Below, one piece after another: positions 24,740 to 32,606 of a stretch of 64,000 nt of DNA. This DNA is from Chitinophaga sancti (GTDB lineage Bacteria; Bacteroidota; Bacteroidia; Chitinophagales; Chitinophagaceae). Position 1 is the first letter of the stretch, and each line of letters starts with the position of its first letter. The position numbers and the translations under genes were made by a program. The stretch is taken from contig NZ_CP139972.1 of assembly GCF_034424315.1 (NCBI RefSeq), positions 6,828,501 through 6,892,500 on the forward strand, read 5' to 3'. The notes under the pieces were generated by a model. It did no database searches. It was not told the origin of the DNA and saw nothing but the letters and a program-made list of their open reading frames with translations.

Positions 24740-25345
24740 ATGTATAACTACAAGCAGATAGACTTTCAGAAATCAGCAGACGGGCTCGTACCGGCTATCA
24801 TTCAGGATGCCGCTACCCACAAAGTTCTGATGCTGGGCTATATGAACCAGGAATCCCTGGACAAGACCCTGCAGGAAGGTAAAGTAACCTTCTTTAGCCG
24901 GTCCAAGCAAAGGCTGTGGACAAAAGGAGAGCAAAGTGGAAACTTCCTCACGCTGGTGGATCTCCGGGTAGACTGCGACAACGATACCCTCCTCATCAAG
25001 GTAAACCCTGTGGGCGTAGTATGTCACACAGGTGCGGACACCTGCTGGGATGAAAAGAATATCTCCAACGATTTTCTGTCCAAACTGGAGAATGTCATCA
25101 CTGACCGGAAGAATAACCCTTCAGACAGCTCGTACACTTCTAAACTCTTTGCAAAAGGCATCAACAAGATAGCCCAGAAGGTAGGGGAAGAAGCGGTAGA
25201 AGTGGTGATCGAAGCAAAGGACGACAGTGAAGAGCTGTTCCTGAATGAATCAGCAGACCTGCTGTTCCATTACCTTGTACTGCTTAGTGCTAAAGGCTAC
25301 CAACTGTCTGACGTACTGGGGGTATTGCAGCAAAGACATAAGTAA
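24740..25345 (+). CDS. hisI: Bifunctional phosphoribosyl-AMP cyclohydrolase / phosphoribosyl-ATP pyrophosphatase
   Basis: The 201-residue HisIE fusion catalyses steps two and three of histidine synthesis. The N-terminal cyclohydrolase has MLGYMNQESL, FFSRSKQRLWTKGEQSGN, DCDNDTLL and CHTGADTCW (zinc Cys residues). The C-terminal pyrophosphatase (about 115-201) has KVGEEAVEVVIEAK and ESADLLFHYLVLL. It is set apart from hisHAF by a terminator and a promoter-like sequence. All his functions from HisG to HisD are then encoded within this 14-kb stretch. Confidence 0.97.
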   Translation: MYNYKQIDFQKSADGLVPAIIQDAATHKVLMLGYMNQESLDKTLQEGKVTFFSRSKQRLWTKGEQSGNFLTLVDLRVDCDNDTLLIKVNPVGVVCHTGADTCWDEKNISNDFLSKLENVITDRKNNPSDSSYTSKLFAKGINKIAQKVGEEAVEVVIEAKDDSEELFLNESADLLFHYLVLLSAKGYQLSDVLGVLQQRHK

Positions 25346-25369
25346 CACAAATATTTCATATATTAGGGC

Positions 25370-26458
25370 GTGAAAAGACTTACAGTTATCTGCGCCGCAG
25401 GCGTACTATGCTCACTTTCCATCTCTGCACAGCAGGTTTCCGGCTCCCTGAAGGGAGCGGAGGGCAAAAAGCTCTACCTCTACAGTGATGATGACAATAA
25501 CCCAAAGGATTCTCTCGTCCTGAAAGACGATGGGAAATTTGCCTTTAATACGGATGCCAGCAAAGCGCCAGCGGTGAATGCCCTGGTACTGGAATCTGTA
25601 AGCAATCCCCTTTTGTTCGTTACAGGCAAGGAGAAGACTTCTTATGTGCTGACTGCTGCAGACTTCCCGATTGCTGCTTCTATGAAGGGCAGTGCGGATG
25701 ACAAGGCAATGCAGGAGTACCAGAAATCCTTTGCTCCCCTGCTGAAACGTGCAGGAGAATTAAATATAGAAGCGCAGGGTATTGCCCAGGATGATGAAGC
25801 GGCCAAGCAGGCTTTCCGTGACAAAGCAGGTAAATTCAGCGATGAAGTGACTGCCACCGGAACGAAGCTGGTAAAAGCACATCCAAAGGAAATAGCCAGC
25901 ATCTGGGTATTGATGAATGAGCTGCGTAACCGTTTGACTGTGGAAGAATTTGATACCCTGTATACTACACTCGATGCCAGCCTGAAAGAAACCAAATATG
26001 GTAAATCTGCCAGCAGGTATCTTCGTGATAAGAAGGGTGAAACTGAAGTAGTAGTGGCAGACGACTTTGAGCAGGAAGATGTGAATGGTAATAAAGTGAA
26101 ACTGTCCTCTTTCAGAGGTAAATATGTGCTGGTGGATTTCTGGGCCAGCTGGTGTGGTCCTTGCCGCCAGGAAAACCCCAATGTGGTAAGAGCTTATAAC
26201 AAGTTCAAAGACAAGAACTTCACTATTCTGGGTGTATCGCTGGATAAAGAGAAGAATGCCTGGGTCAACGCCATTCAACACGATAATCTGAACTGGACAC
26301 AGGTATCAGATCTGAAGGGATGGGGAAATGAAGCCGCCCAGCTGTACGGCATCCAGGGGATCCCGGCAAACCTGCTGATAGACCCCCAGGGGCGTATCAT
26401 AGCCCGTAACCTGAGAGGTCAGGCATTGGAAGCAAAGCTTGCCCAAATACTGAAATAA
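25370..26458 (+). CDS. TlpA-like thiol-disulfide oxidoreductase with DUF4369-type N-terminal domain
   Basis: The 362-residue protein begins with a GTG codon and a signal peptide (LTVICAAGVLCSLSISAQ). The N-terminal part (about 22-115) resembles the DUF4369 domain that precedes many Bacteroidota thioredoxins. A thioredoxin-like domain (about 232-362) has WASWCGPCR with Cys262 and Cys265, and a cis-Pro region GIQGIPANLLID. It probably reduces periplasmic disulfides or helps in cytochrome c or peroxide metabolism. It starts 24 nt after hisIE and may be cotranscribed, though no link with histidine synthesis is apparent. A paralogue follows directly. Confidence 0.9.
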   Translation: MKRLTVICAAGVLCSLSISAQQVSGSLKGAEGKKLYLYSDDDNNPKDSLVLKDDGKFAFNTDASKAPAVNALVLESVSNPLLFVTGKEKTSYVLTAADFPIAASMKGSADDKAMQEYQKSFAPLLKRAGELNIEAQGIAQDDEAAKQAFRDKAGKFSDEVTATGTKLVKAHPKEIASIWVLMNELRNRLTVEEFDTLYTTLDASLKETKYGKSASRYLRDKKGETEVVVADDFEQEDVNGNKVKLSSFRGKYVLVDFWASWCGPCRQENPNVVRAYNKFKDKNFTILGVSLDKEKNAWVNAIQHDNLNWTQVSDLKGWGNEAAQLYGIQGIPANLLIDPQGRIIARNLRGQALEAKLAQILK

Positions 26459-26480
26459 GGAAAATAAAATATTAGCTGAA

Positions 26481-26499
26481 GCCCGCTCTGCGGGCTTTT
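26481..26499 (+). terminator. Terminator between the two TlpA-like genes
   Basis: GCCCGC-TCT-GCGGGC followed by TTTT. A second hairpin, ATCCTGAT-GCGA-ATCAGGAT plus TTTT, follows at 26536-26559, 20 nt before the next start codon. Confidence 0.8.
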
Positions 26500-26578
26500 G
26501 GCGTTTTTAGGCCGCTTATCACAATCCTTTTGCTTATCCTGATGCGAATCAGGATTTTTGTTTTAAAATCAGAAACTA

Positions 26579-27718
26579 ATGAAGTCAGTGATACTGGCCG
26601 CGGCGCTCTTGTCGCCCGTGGTCTTGTTTGCGCAGGACAAGAATATTGAGCAACCCTTTACTATTGAGGGAACTGTCGCGCAAATACAAAAGCCAGCTAA
26701 AGTTTATTTAAGTATCCGCAATTCCCGTGTGAATAAAGTGGATAGTGCAGAAGTAAAAGATGGTAAGTTTTCCTTTACAGGTAGCCTGGAGGAGCCAACG
26801 ATTGCCAACCTGCTGCTGAAGGTACAGGATCCGGCAGCACCTGAGCTGACAGGGCCGGTGAAAAAGGATTACCTGACCGTATTCCTGGATAAGGGAAAGA
26901 TGAATATTGCAGTTCAGGATTCTATCAGTAAGGCGACGGTGACGGGTTCCAAAGCGAACGACGACTTTAAGGAACTGAGTGAGAACCTGAAAGATGTGAA
27001 CAGCCAGATTCAGGAATTGAAATTGCAGAATCGCCAGTTGTATATGGCGAAGGATGAGGAGGGTATGAAGAAGCTGGAGCCTAAGTTTGATGAGCTGGAA
27101 GCGAAGCAAAACAAGATCCTGGGTGAATACCTGAAGGGGCATAGTAGTTCCCCGATCGCATTGTTCGTGTTGAACCAGTTTGCTGGTTACGAAATTAATC
27201 CTACCGAGGTTAGCCCTATATATAATAAGCTGAGTAAAGCAGTGCGCAATAGTCCTTCCGGAAAAGAATTTGCAACAAGACTGGAGTCTGCCCGTAAAAC
27301 GGCGATTGGGCAGCCAGCAATGGAGTTTAGCCAGCCGGATGCTGAGGGTAAGCAGGTGAGCCTGGCTTCTTATAAAGGGAAGTACGTACTGGTAGATTTC
27401 TGGGCCAGCTGGTGCGGACCGTGCAGGGCGGAGAATCCGAATGTGGTAAAGGCGTATAGCCGGTTTAAGGACAAAGGGTTTGATATTTTGGGTGTGAGTT
27501 TGGATGATACGAAGGATAAGTGGCTGGCGGCAGTGCAGGCGGATAATTTGCCCTGGAAGCATGTGAGTGATTTGAAGGGATGGAAGAACGAGGTAGCGCA
27601 GCAGTATGGGATTATGGCAATTCCGCAGAATTTGTTGCTGGATCCGAAGGGGGTGATTATTGCGAAGAACCTGCGTGGGGATGCCTTGGAAAAGAAACTC
27701 GAAGAAGTCATTAAATAA
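26579..27718 (+). CDS. TlpA-like thiol-disulfide oxidoreductase, second copy
   Basis: This 379-residue paralogue of the preceding protein has the same plan: a signal peptide (SVILAAALLSPVVLFAQ), a DUF4369-like domain (about 25-125), a charged helical linker (about 125-185, predicted coiled-coil from its heptad-like KL/QL pattern) and a thioredoxin domain with WASWCGPCR (Cys279, Cys282) and GIMAIPQNLLLD. The region around the active site is nearly identical to its neighbour, consistent with tandem duplication. It is bounded by terminators on both sides and is likely its own transcript. Confidence 0.9.
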   Translation: MKSVILAAALLSPVVLFAQDKNIEQPFTIEGTVAQIQKPAKVYLSIRNSRVNKVDSAEVKDGKFSFTGSLEEPTIANLLLKVQDPAAPELTGPVKKDYLTVFLDKGKMNIAVQDSISKATVTGSKANDDFKELSENLKDVNSQIQELKLQNRQLYMAKDEEGMKKLEPKFDELEAKQNKILGEYLKGHSSSPIALFVLNQFAGYEINPTEVSPIYNKLSKAVRNSPSGKEFATRLESARKTAIGQPAMEFSQPDAEGKQVSLASYKGKYVLVDFWASWCGPCRAENPNVVKAYSRFKDKGFDILGVSLDDTKDKWLAAVQADNLPWKHVSDLKGWKNEVAQQYGIMAIPQNLLLDPKGVIIAKNLRGDALEKKLEEVIK

Positions 27719-27771
27719 TTAGATAGCGATGCGTTGGAGGCGGCTTTCGAAGGCACCAACGGGTCGTAAGC

Positions 27772-27823
27772 GCGAAAAGGTATGATTTGGCTTTCAGTTA
27801 AATCATACCTTTTCGCTTTTTTA
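27772..27823 (+). terminator. Terminator after the second TlpA-like gene
   Basis: A perfect 17-bp stem (27772-27788 with 27800-27816) and an 11-nt loop are followed by TTTTTTATTT. Confidence 0.92.
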
Positions 27824-27854
27824 TTTGTTTGTTTACGAAAGTTTCGTAGATTTA
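27824..27854 (+). promoter_or_regulatory. Promoter of the blaI-like/blaR1-like operon
   Basis: TTTG at 27824-27827, 19 nt, then TAGATTTA at 27847-27854, one mismatch from TAnnTTTG. The -7 element lies between and across the two repressor-type dyads described separately, so bound repressor would block RNA polymerase. Confidence 0.7.
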
Positions 27855-27867
27855 CGAAACAATCGTA
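27834..27867. promoter_or_regulatory. Twin operator for the BlaI-like repressor
   Basis: TACGAAAGTTTCGTA (27834-27848) is a perfect 15-nt dyad, and TACGAAACAATCGTA (27853-27867) is a second copy with the same TACGA/TCGTA ends. Centres are 19 bp apart, and the second ends 3 nt before the start codon. BlaI/MecI repressors bind paired short dyads upstream of their own genes, so this is very likely the autoregulatory site. Confidence 0.8.
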
Positions 27868-27870
27868 GTT

Positions 27871-28230
27871 ATGGAAAAACTAACGCAACAAGAGGAGATC
27901 GCCATGCTTGCTATTTGGAAAATATCCGGCGGATTTGTGAAAGACTTCCTGGAAGTTCATCCTGCTCCTCAGCCACCATATACCACCCTGGCTTCCACGG
28001 TCAAAAACCTGGAAAAGAAGGGTTATCTCCAAAGCCGTAAGATTGGTAACGTGTATGAGTACCAGCCCATCATACCCGAAAGTGAGTATAAGCAAAAGTT
28101 CATGAGTGGTTTTGTGAAGGACTACTTTGAAAACTCCTACAAAAACCTGGTCACCTTTTTTGCTAAAGAGAAAAAGATCAGTAGTGAAGAACTCAAAGAA
28201 ATCGTAAAAATGATCGAGAAAAATCAATAG
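27871..28230 (+). CDS. BlaI/MecI/CopY-family transcriptional repressor
   Basis: The 119-residue protein has an N-terminal winged helix (LTQQEEIAMLAIWKISGGFV, then PYTTLASTVKNLEKKGYLQS, about 1-75) and a C-terminal dimerisation helix (about 85-119). The family represses its own operon until cleaved by a BlaR1-type membrane protease, encoded 2 nt downstream here. Two dyads directly upstream are the likely operators. The genes it controls beyond itself are not evident; no beta-lactamase is nearby, as is common for Bacteroidota BlaI/M56 pairs. Confidence 0.93.
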   Translation: MEKLTQQEEIAMLAIWKISGGFVKDFLEVHPAPQPPYTTLASTVKNLEKKGYLQSRKIGNVYEYQPIIPESEYKQKFMSGFVKDYFENSYKNLVTFFAKEKKISSEELKEIVKMIEKNQ

Positions 28231-28232
28231 TT

Positions 28233-29681
28233 ATGTTGCTCTTTCTGCTCAAGGCTAATATAGCCCTCACGTTATTCTACCTGGCCTACCGCTTTGGGTT
28301 GCGCCGCCTTACGTTCTATACTTTAAACCGCGTCTTTCTCCTGCTGGCCATTATTTGTGCCGCTGTTTGTCCATTCATCAACCCGGAAACAATTTTCAGG
28401 CATAAGCGTCCATTTACCGGCGCTGCCATGGGGTATGTCATTAACTTCAATGACCTGCGCCAGCCTGCTACACCCTGGTTCAATGTAGTGCTGATCTATA
28501 TTTTCTGGGCGGGTGTGATCGTTATGACCCTTCGCCTGCTGATGCAACTCAGTTCCCTTTGGGTATTGCATAGAAGCTCCCGCAAAGACAAAGTTTTTGA
28601 ACAGCAGGTAAGGGTCACTGACCAGTCATTACAACCTTTTTCTTTCCTGCATAATATATATATCAATCCTGGTATGCACAGTCCAGCAGAGCTCCCAGAC
28701 ATTATGCGGCATGAGCAGGTGCATGTGAGACAGTGGCATACACTGGATGTGCTATTGAGTGAACTGAATAAGATCTTTTACTGGTTTAATCCCGGTGCAT
28801 GGCTCATCAGCATCGCCATCAGGGAAAATCTTGAGTTCATCACTGACAGGTATGTGTTGCGCCAGGGTGCAGATATCAAAGATTATCAATATAGTCTTTT
28901 AAAAGTAAGTGGGATCCCATATGCGACGGCCATCGCAAACAATTTCAATTTTTCACACTTAAAACAAAGGATTATGATGATGAATAAAAAACGGTCATCA
29001 AAATATAACCTGGTGAGGTACATTGTTTTGGGGAGCATTATGATTATTGCCCTTGTATCACTGAATTATACCCGGGCCGCTATTACGGTGACAGTAAAGA
29101 ATGCATTACGGGCAGATACGGGGGTGACTCCGCCGCCACCGCCACCAGCACCACCAATGGTACAGGAAGTACCTGATGGAAAGGTACCACCGCCACCACC
29201 ACCCAGGCCCCCTAAGGCGCCGAAGGCACCTAAAGGAGCCAAAGAACCGCCAGCGATCACCGTGGATGTACATCCTGTTCCGGCTCCCAAACCAATGGCA
29301 GCGCCAGCCCCTCCACCGCCGCCGCCACCGCCACCTCCGGCAGATTCATTGCCAAAAATAATTTTTCGGTCATCTGCGGGTTCTAATATGGGAATCTTTG
29401 AAGCTTCAAAGCAACCCGAGGTTTATGTAGATAATCAATATAAGGGCAAAACGATGCCTGCTGAGAATACTGATATAAAATCTGTATTCGTATTTAAAGA
29501 TGATAATGTACCTGCTGAATATGGTGAAGATGCCCGGAAATCAGGACTCATTTTAATATTCACAAAAGATTATAATGGGCCTGAAGGGGCGGTAAAAGAG
29601 GAAAAAGCAACAGCGGTGATGAAAGTAGAGGGTAATAAAGTGAAGGGGATAATTAAAGATGAGAAGCCAAAAGGACATTAA
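28233..29681 (+). CDS. BlaR1-like M56 membrane metallopeptidase with a TonB-receptor-plug-like tail
   Basis: The 482-residue protein has N-terminal membrane segments (about 1-15, 35-52 and 85-110), the zinc motif HEQVH at residues 160-164 with ENLEF as the third-ligand region, and another membrane segment near 265-285. A periplasmic Pro-rich stretch (about 300-375, many PPPPP runs) follows. Residues 395-447 (PEVYVDN, DIKSVFVFKDDNVPAEYGED, GLILIFTKD) closely resemble the plug motif of SusC proteins. It should sense an envelope signal and cleave the BlaI-like repressor encoded just upstream. The signal is unknown; the usual penicillin-binding domain of BlaR1 is absent. Confidence 0.88.
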   Translation: MLLFLLKANIALTLFYLAYRFGLRRLTFYTLNRVFLLLAIICAAVCPFINPETIFRHKRPFTGAAMGYVINFNDLRQPATPWFNVVLIYIFWAGVIVMTLRLLMQLSSLWVLHRSSRKDKVFEQQVRVTDQSLQPFSFLHNIYINPGMHSPAELPDIMRHEQVHVRQWHTLDVLLSELNKIFYWFNPGAWLISIAIRENLEFITDRYVLRQGADIKDYQYSLLKVSGIPYATAIANNFNFSHLKQRIMMMNKKRSSKYNLVRYIVLGSIMIIALVSLNYTRAAITVTVKNALRADTGVTPPPPPPAPPMVQEVPDGKVPPPPPPRPPKAPKAPKGAKEPPAITVDVHPVPAPKPMAAPAPPPPPPPPPPADSLPKIIFRSSAGSNMGIFEASKQPEVYVDNQYKGKTMPAENTDIKSVFVFKDDNVPAEYGEDARKSGLILIFTKDYNGPEGAVKEEKATAVMKVEGNKVKGIIKDEKPKGH

Positions 29682-29826
29682 TACCAATAAGAAGAGTTTG
29701 TACAGAAAATAGAAATACCTTTTGAGGATCGTTTAAAAGACGATACGACTCCATCAGGAACCAGAATAAAAACGTTCATGAAAGGGGGAATTCACCAGGG
29801 GGTATGAAAACTATTTTCAAAGAAAA
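29682..29826. other. Non-coding gap after the M56 gene
   Basis: No open frame of note and no clear regulatory motif is seen here. The stretch is A-rich and ends in the terminator that separates the convergent M56 and FGE-like genes. Confidence 0.5.
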
Positions 29827-29858
29827 GGGGCTGTATCGTATTGATGGTACAGCCCCTT
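29827..29858. terminator. Terminator between convergent genes
   Basis: GGGGCTGTA and TACAGCCCC form a 9-bp stem around a 12-nt loop, with T-rich tracts on both strands (CTTCTTG on plus, TTTTCTTTG on minus). It can serve both the M56 gene and the FGE-like gene. Confidence 0.75.
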
Positions 29859-29905
29859 CTTGTAAATGGATTGTTAGCCAATGAGCTTATTAACTTAGAA
29901 AGAGA

Positions 29906-30943
29906 TCATCGTACACATCTGAAACCCAGATTCTCCAATCCTGATTCCGGTGATGATTTCATTCTCGCTGTCACCCTGTATCCTGAGCAATACTGATCTG
30001 TACACATAAATGAACCTCCCCTGATGGTATGCTTTGCTACGGCAGGATCGTCCGGATCATTTCCTTTACCTGGTCCTTTGGGGTTATGGGTGTGATCTGC
30101 ATGCTTGTAGTAGTCCACATCATACCAGTCCGCTACCCATTCCCATACATTCCCGGCCATATCGTATAATCCATATCCGTTAGCAGGAAAAGACCTTACC
30201 GGGGCTAATCCTGTAAACCCGTCAATGCCGGTATTCTGGTATGGAAAATTACCGCTCCAGGTATTGGCTTTGGGCTGGCCGGAAGTGACCGGGTCACTTC
30301 CCCAGGTATAAGGCTGATCATTGAGGCCGCCCCTGGCTGCAAATTCCCATTCTGCTTCTGTAGGCAGGCGTTTACCGGCCCAGCGGGCATAAGCCTGTGC
30401 ATCATCCCAGGATACCTGCACTACGGGCAGGTTTTCCTTACCGCTGATCTCACTGCCAGGTCCTTGCGGATGTTTCCAGCTGGCACCCAGGGTGAAGGTC
30501 CACCATTGGGATATATCGTCCAGTGGTACGGCATGATTGGGCGGCGTAAACACCAGTGCACCGGGCAGGAGCATGCTGCTATCCGGCTCCGGGGATCCCG
30601 GGGGCAATTGCTGCATGAACTCTTCCTTGCTGATCGGTTTTTCGGCTGTGGTGACGTAACCGGTAGCTTCGACGAACCTGGCAAATTCTGCATTGGTTAC
30701 TTCATGTTCATCTATCCAGAAACTGTCTACAGTCACGCTGTGCCTGGGTTGCTCGTCCTGGCGGGCATCCGCATCGCTGGCGCCCATTATAAAGGTACCG
30801 CCGGGTATCAGGATCATGTGATTAGCAGTATCCGTCGTCGTGGCCAGCACACTGTCATTGCTGGAGATTTTCTTTTCTCTGCTTTGGCAGGCATTGAGCG
30901 AAATAGCTCCCGCCAGCAGGTAGAGTGGCATAAAACGAAACAT
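29906..30943 (-). CDS. Formylglycine-generating-enzyme-like (SUMF1) lipoprotein
   Basis: The 345-residue product has a lipoprotein signal (LYLLAGAISLNAC, Cys19) and one FGE-sulfatase domain with MILIPGGTFIMGASD, DEHEVTNAEFARFVEATGYV, PVVQVSWDDAQAYARWAGKR, RLPTEAEWEFAARGG, NVWEWVADWY and GLENLGFRCVR. Unlike most bacterial SUMF1-like proteins, it keeps both cysteines of the oxidase site (MCTDQYCSGYR, Cys314 and Cys319). True FGEs convert a Cys in sulfatases to formylglycine. No Cys-type sulfatase is encoded in this window. Whether it is an FGE or another member of the fold is not proven by sequence alone. Confidence 0.85.
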   Translation of the reverse strand: MFRFMPLYLLAGAISLNACQSREKKISSNDSVLATTTDTANHMILIPGGTFIMGASDADARQDEQPRHSVTVDSFWIDEHEVTNAEFARFVEATGYVTTAEKPISKEEFMQQLPPGSPEPDSSMLLPGALVFTPPNHAVPLDDISQWWTFTLGASWKHPQGPGSEISGKENLPVVQVSWDDAQAYARWAGKRLPTEAEWEFAARGGLNDQPYTWGSDPVTSGQPKANTWSGNFPYQNTGIDGFTGLAPVRSFPANGYGLYDMAGNVWEWVADWYDVDYYKHADHTHNPKGPGKGNDPDDPAVAKHTIRGGSFMCTDQYCSGYRVTARMKSSPESGLENLGFRCVR

Positions 30944-31136
30944 ATCTTACAAGTTCGGGAATTATTTCCTAAATCGATAGTCTATTATAAAAGTAGACTG
31001 TGCTATTTTGAATTGAAGGGAGCCCGGGGCAAGCATAGCTCATTGTTATTTTTTAAACTCATTACATATATTAAAAATTAACACTAAAATAATCACCTGT
31101 CTCCTGAAACTGTTGTAAACTGCATCAGCTTAACAT

Positions 31137-32495
31137 ATGGAACAATTCTCAGCACCCTTTCACCGCCACGATTTTGGAGAGCATTTCCGCTGGGGCATCA
31201 CTATTTCTGCATTTCAGAATGAAGGTGCCCACGATCATGACGGAAAAGGCGCTTCCATCTGGGATGATTTTACCTCCCGCAAAGGCAAAATTAAAGACGG
31301 CACCCATGCTCAGGTCACCACCGATTTCTACAACAGATACCGGGATGATATTTTGCTGGCCAGGTCCATGGGTTTTAAAGTATTTCGTTTCTCTATAGCC
31401 TGGCCGCGGATCCTTCCTAATGGTACAGGGGCTGTTAACCAGGCTGGCATTGACTTTTATCACCGTATTATAGATGCCTGTATTGAACTGGGCATGGAGC
31501 CCTGGGTGACTTTGTATCACTGGGATCTGCCATTGGCACTGGAGCATAAAGGTGGCTGGAGCCACAGGGGGGTGGTTTTCGCTTTTGAAGAATATGTGCG
31601 TATCTGTGTGGAGGCTTATGGGGAGAAAGTGAAGAACTGGATTGTGATGAATGAGCCTTTTGGTTTTACCTCACTTGGCTATATGTTAGGGGTACATGCG
31701 CCCGGTAAATTTGGTTTATCCTATTTTTTTCCGGCGGTACACCATGCTTTACTGGCGCAGGCAGCAGGGGCAAAGGTGATCCGTAAAATGGTGGAAGGTG
31801 CAAATATTGGCATTGCGTTGTCCTGCTCTTATATTTTACCCCATACTCAAACTCCGGCCGATATTCAGGCAGCGCGCAAAGCCGATGCTTTATTTAACCG
31901 GACTTTTCTGGAGCCAATCCTGGGAATGGGTTATCCTGTGAAGGATTTTCCCTTGCTTGGCAAAATAGAGCGCCGATATGCGCTTTGGAGAGACAGGGAT
32001 TCCCTGTCCTTTGATTATGACTTTATTGGCGTACAGAATTATTTCCCACTGGTCATCAGGCGTAATCCATTTATGCCTATAGTCGGTGTGTCGGAGGTGA
32101 AACCACGTTTCCGCAAGGTACCGGTGACTGCAATGGGTTGGGAGATAAGCGGGGAGGGGATGTATGGTATTCTGAAACAGTTTGCTGCCTATCCGAATAT
32201 TCCCAGGCTGATCGTTACTGAAAATGGGGCTGCCTTCAATGATGTACTGACGGAGGGTCGCATTCACGATACAGACCGGGTCAACTACTTTATCACTTAC
32301 CTGGAAGCGATCCTGAAAGCAAAGCATGAGGGGGTGCCATTGGATGGCTACTTTGTGTGGACCCTTACGGACAATTTTGAATGGGCGGAGGGTTACCGCG
32401 CCCGATTTGGCCTGGCCCATGTAGACCTTGATACGCAGGTGCGTACGCTGAAGGATTCGGGATTATGGTTCCGGGATTTTCTACACGATAAGTGA
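31137..32495 (+). CDS. Beta-glucosidase, glycoside hydrolase family 1
   Basis: The 452-residue TIM-barrel enzyme has the GH1 N-terminal signature FRWGITISAFQNEGA, YHWDLPLALEHKGGW, the acid/base Glu in VMNEPFGF, the nucleophile Glu in VTENGAAF and the aglycone region WTLTDNFEWAEGY. No signal peptide is visible, so it is probably cytoplasmic and cleaves imported beta-glucosides. Full family length. It is a single-gene unit flanked by a divergent FGE-like gene (193-nt gap without a clear promoter motif) and a terminator. Confidence 0.96.
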   Translation: MEQFSAPFHRHDFGEHFRWGITISAFQNEGAHDHDGKGASIWDDFTSRKGKIKDGTHAQVTTDFYNRYRDDILLARSMGFKVFRFSIAWPRILPNGTGAVNQAGIDFYHRIIDACIELGMEPWVTLYHWDLPLALEHKGGWSHRGVVFAFEEYVRICVEAYGEKVKNWIVMNEPFGFTSLGYMLGVHAPGKFGLSYFFPAVHHALLAQAAGAKVIRKMVEGANIGIALSCSYILPHTQTPADIQAARKADALFNRTFLEPILGMGYPVKDFPLLGKIERRYALWRDRDSLSFDYDFIGVQNYFPLVIRRNPFMPIVGVSEVKPRFRKVPVTAMGWEISGEGMYGILKQFAAYPNIPRLIVTENGAAFNDVLTEGRIHDTDRVNYFITYLEAILKAKHEGVPLDGYFVWTLTDNFEWAEGYRARFGLAHVDLDTQVRTLKDSGLWFRDFLHDK

Positions 32496-32552
32496 GGCAA
32501 TGCGGGAAAGCAGCAATTCAGCCAGGGAATAGAAAACCCATTCCATAAAAAA

Positions 32553-32578
32553 AGGTCGCTCCCCGGGGGGAACGACCT
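32553..32578. terminator. Bidirectional terminator between convergent genes
   Basis: AGGTCG and TCCCC pair with GGGGGGA and CGACCT with one mismatch; the plus strand has A-rich flank upstream (AAAAAAA), giving a T-run on the minus strand. It fits best as the terminator of the minus-strand beta-barrel gene. Confidence 0.7.
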
Positions 32579-32606
32579 CAATAAGATCAAGCCATTTGTC
32601 TTGCGA

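Noticed and set aside
29066..29290. Gly-rich minus-strand frame opposite the Pro-rich region of the M56 protein
   Set aside because: It is the antisense image of Pro codons; low complexity explains the open frame.
30464..31081. Plus-strand open frame overlapping the FGE-like gene
   Set aside because: Most of it is antisense to the conserved FGE domain and the rest runs through low-complexity intergenic sequence.
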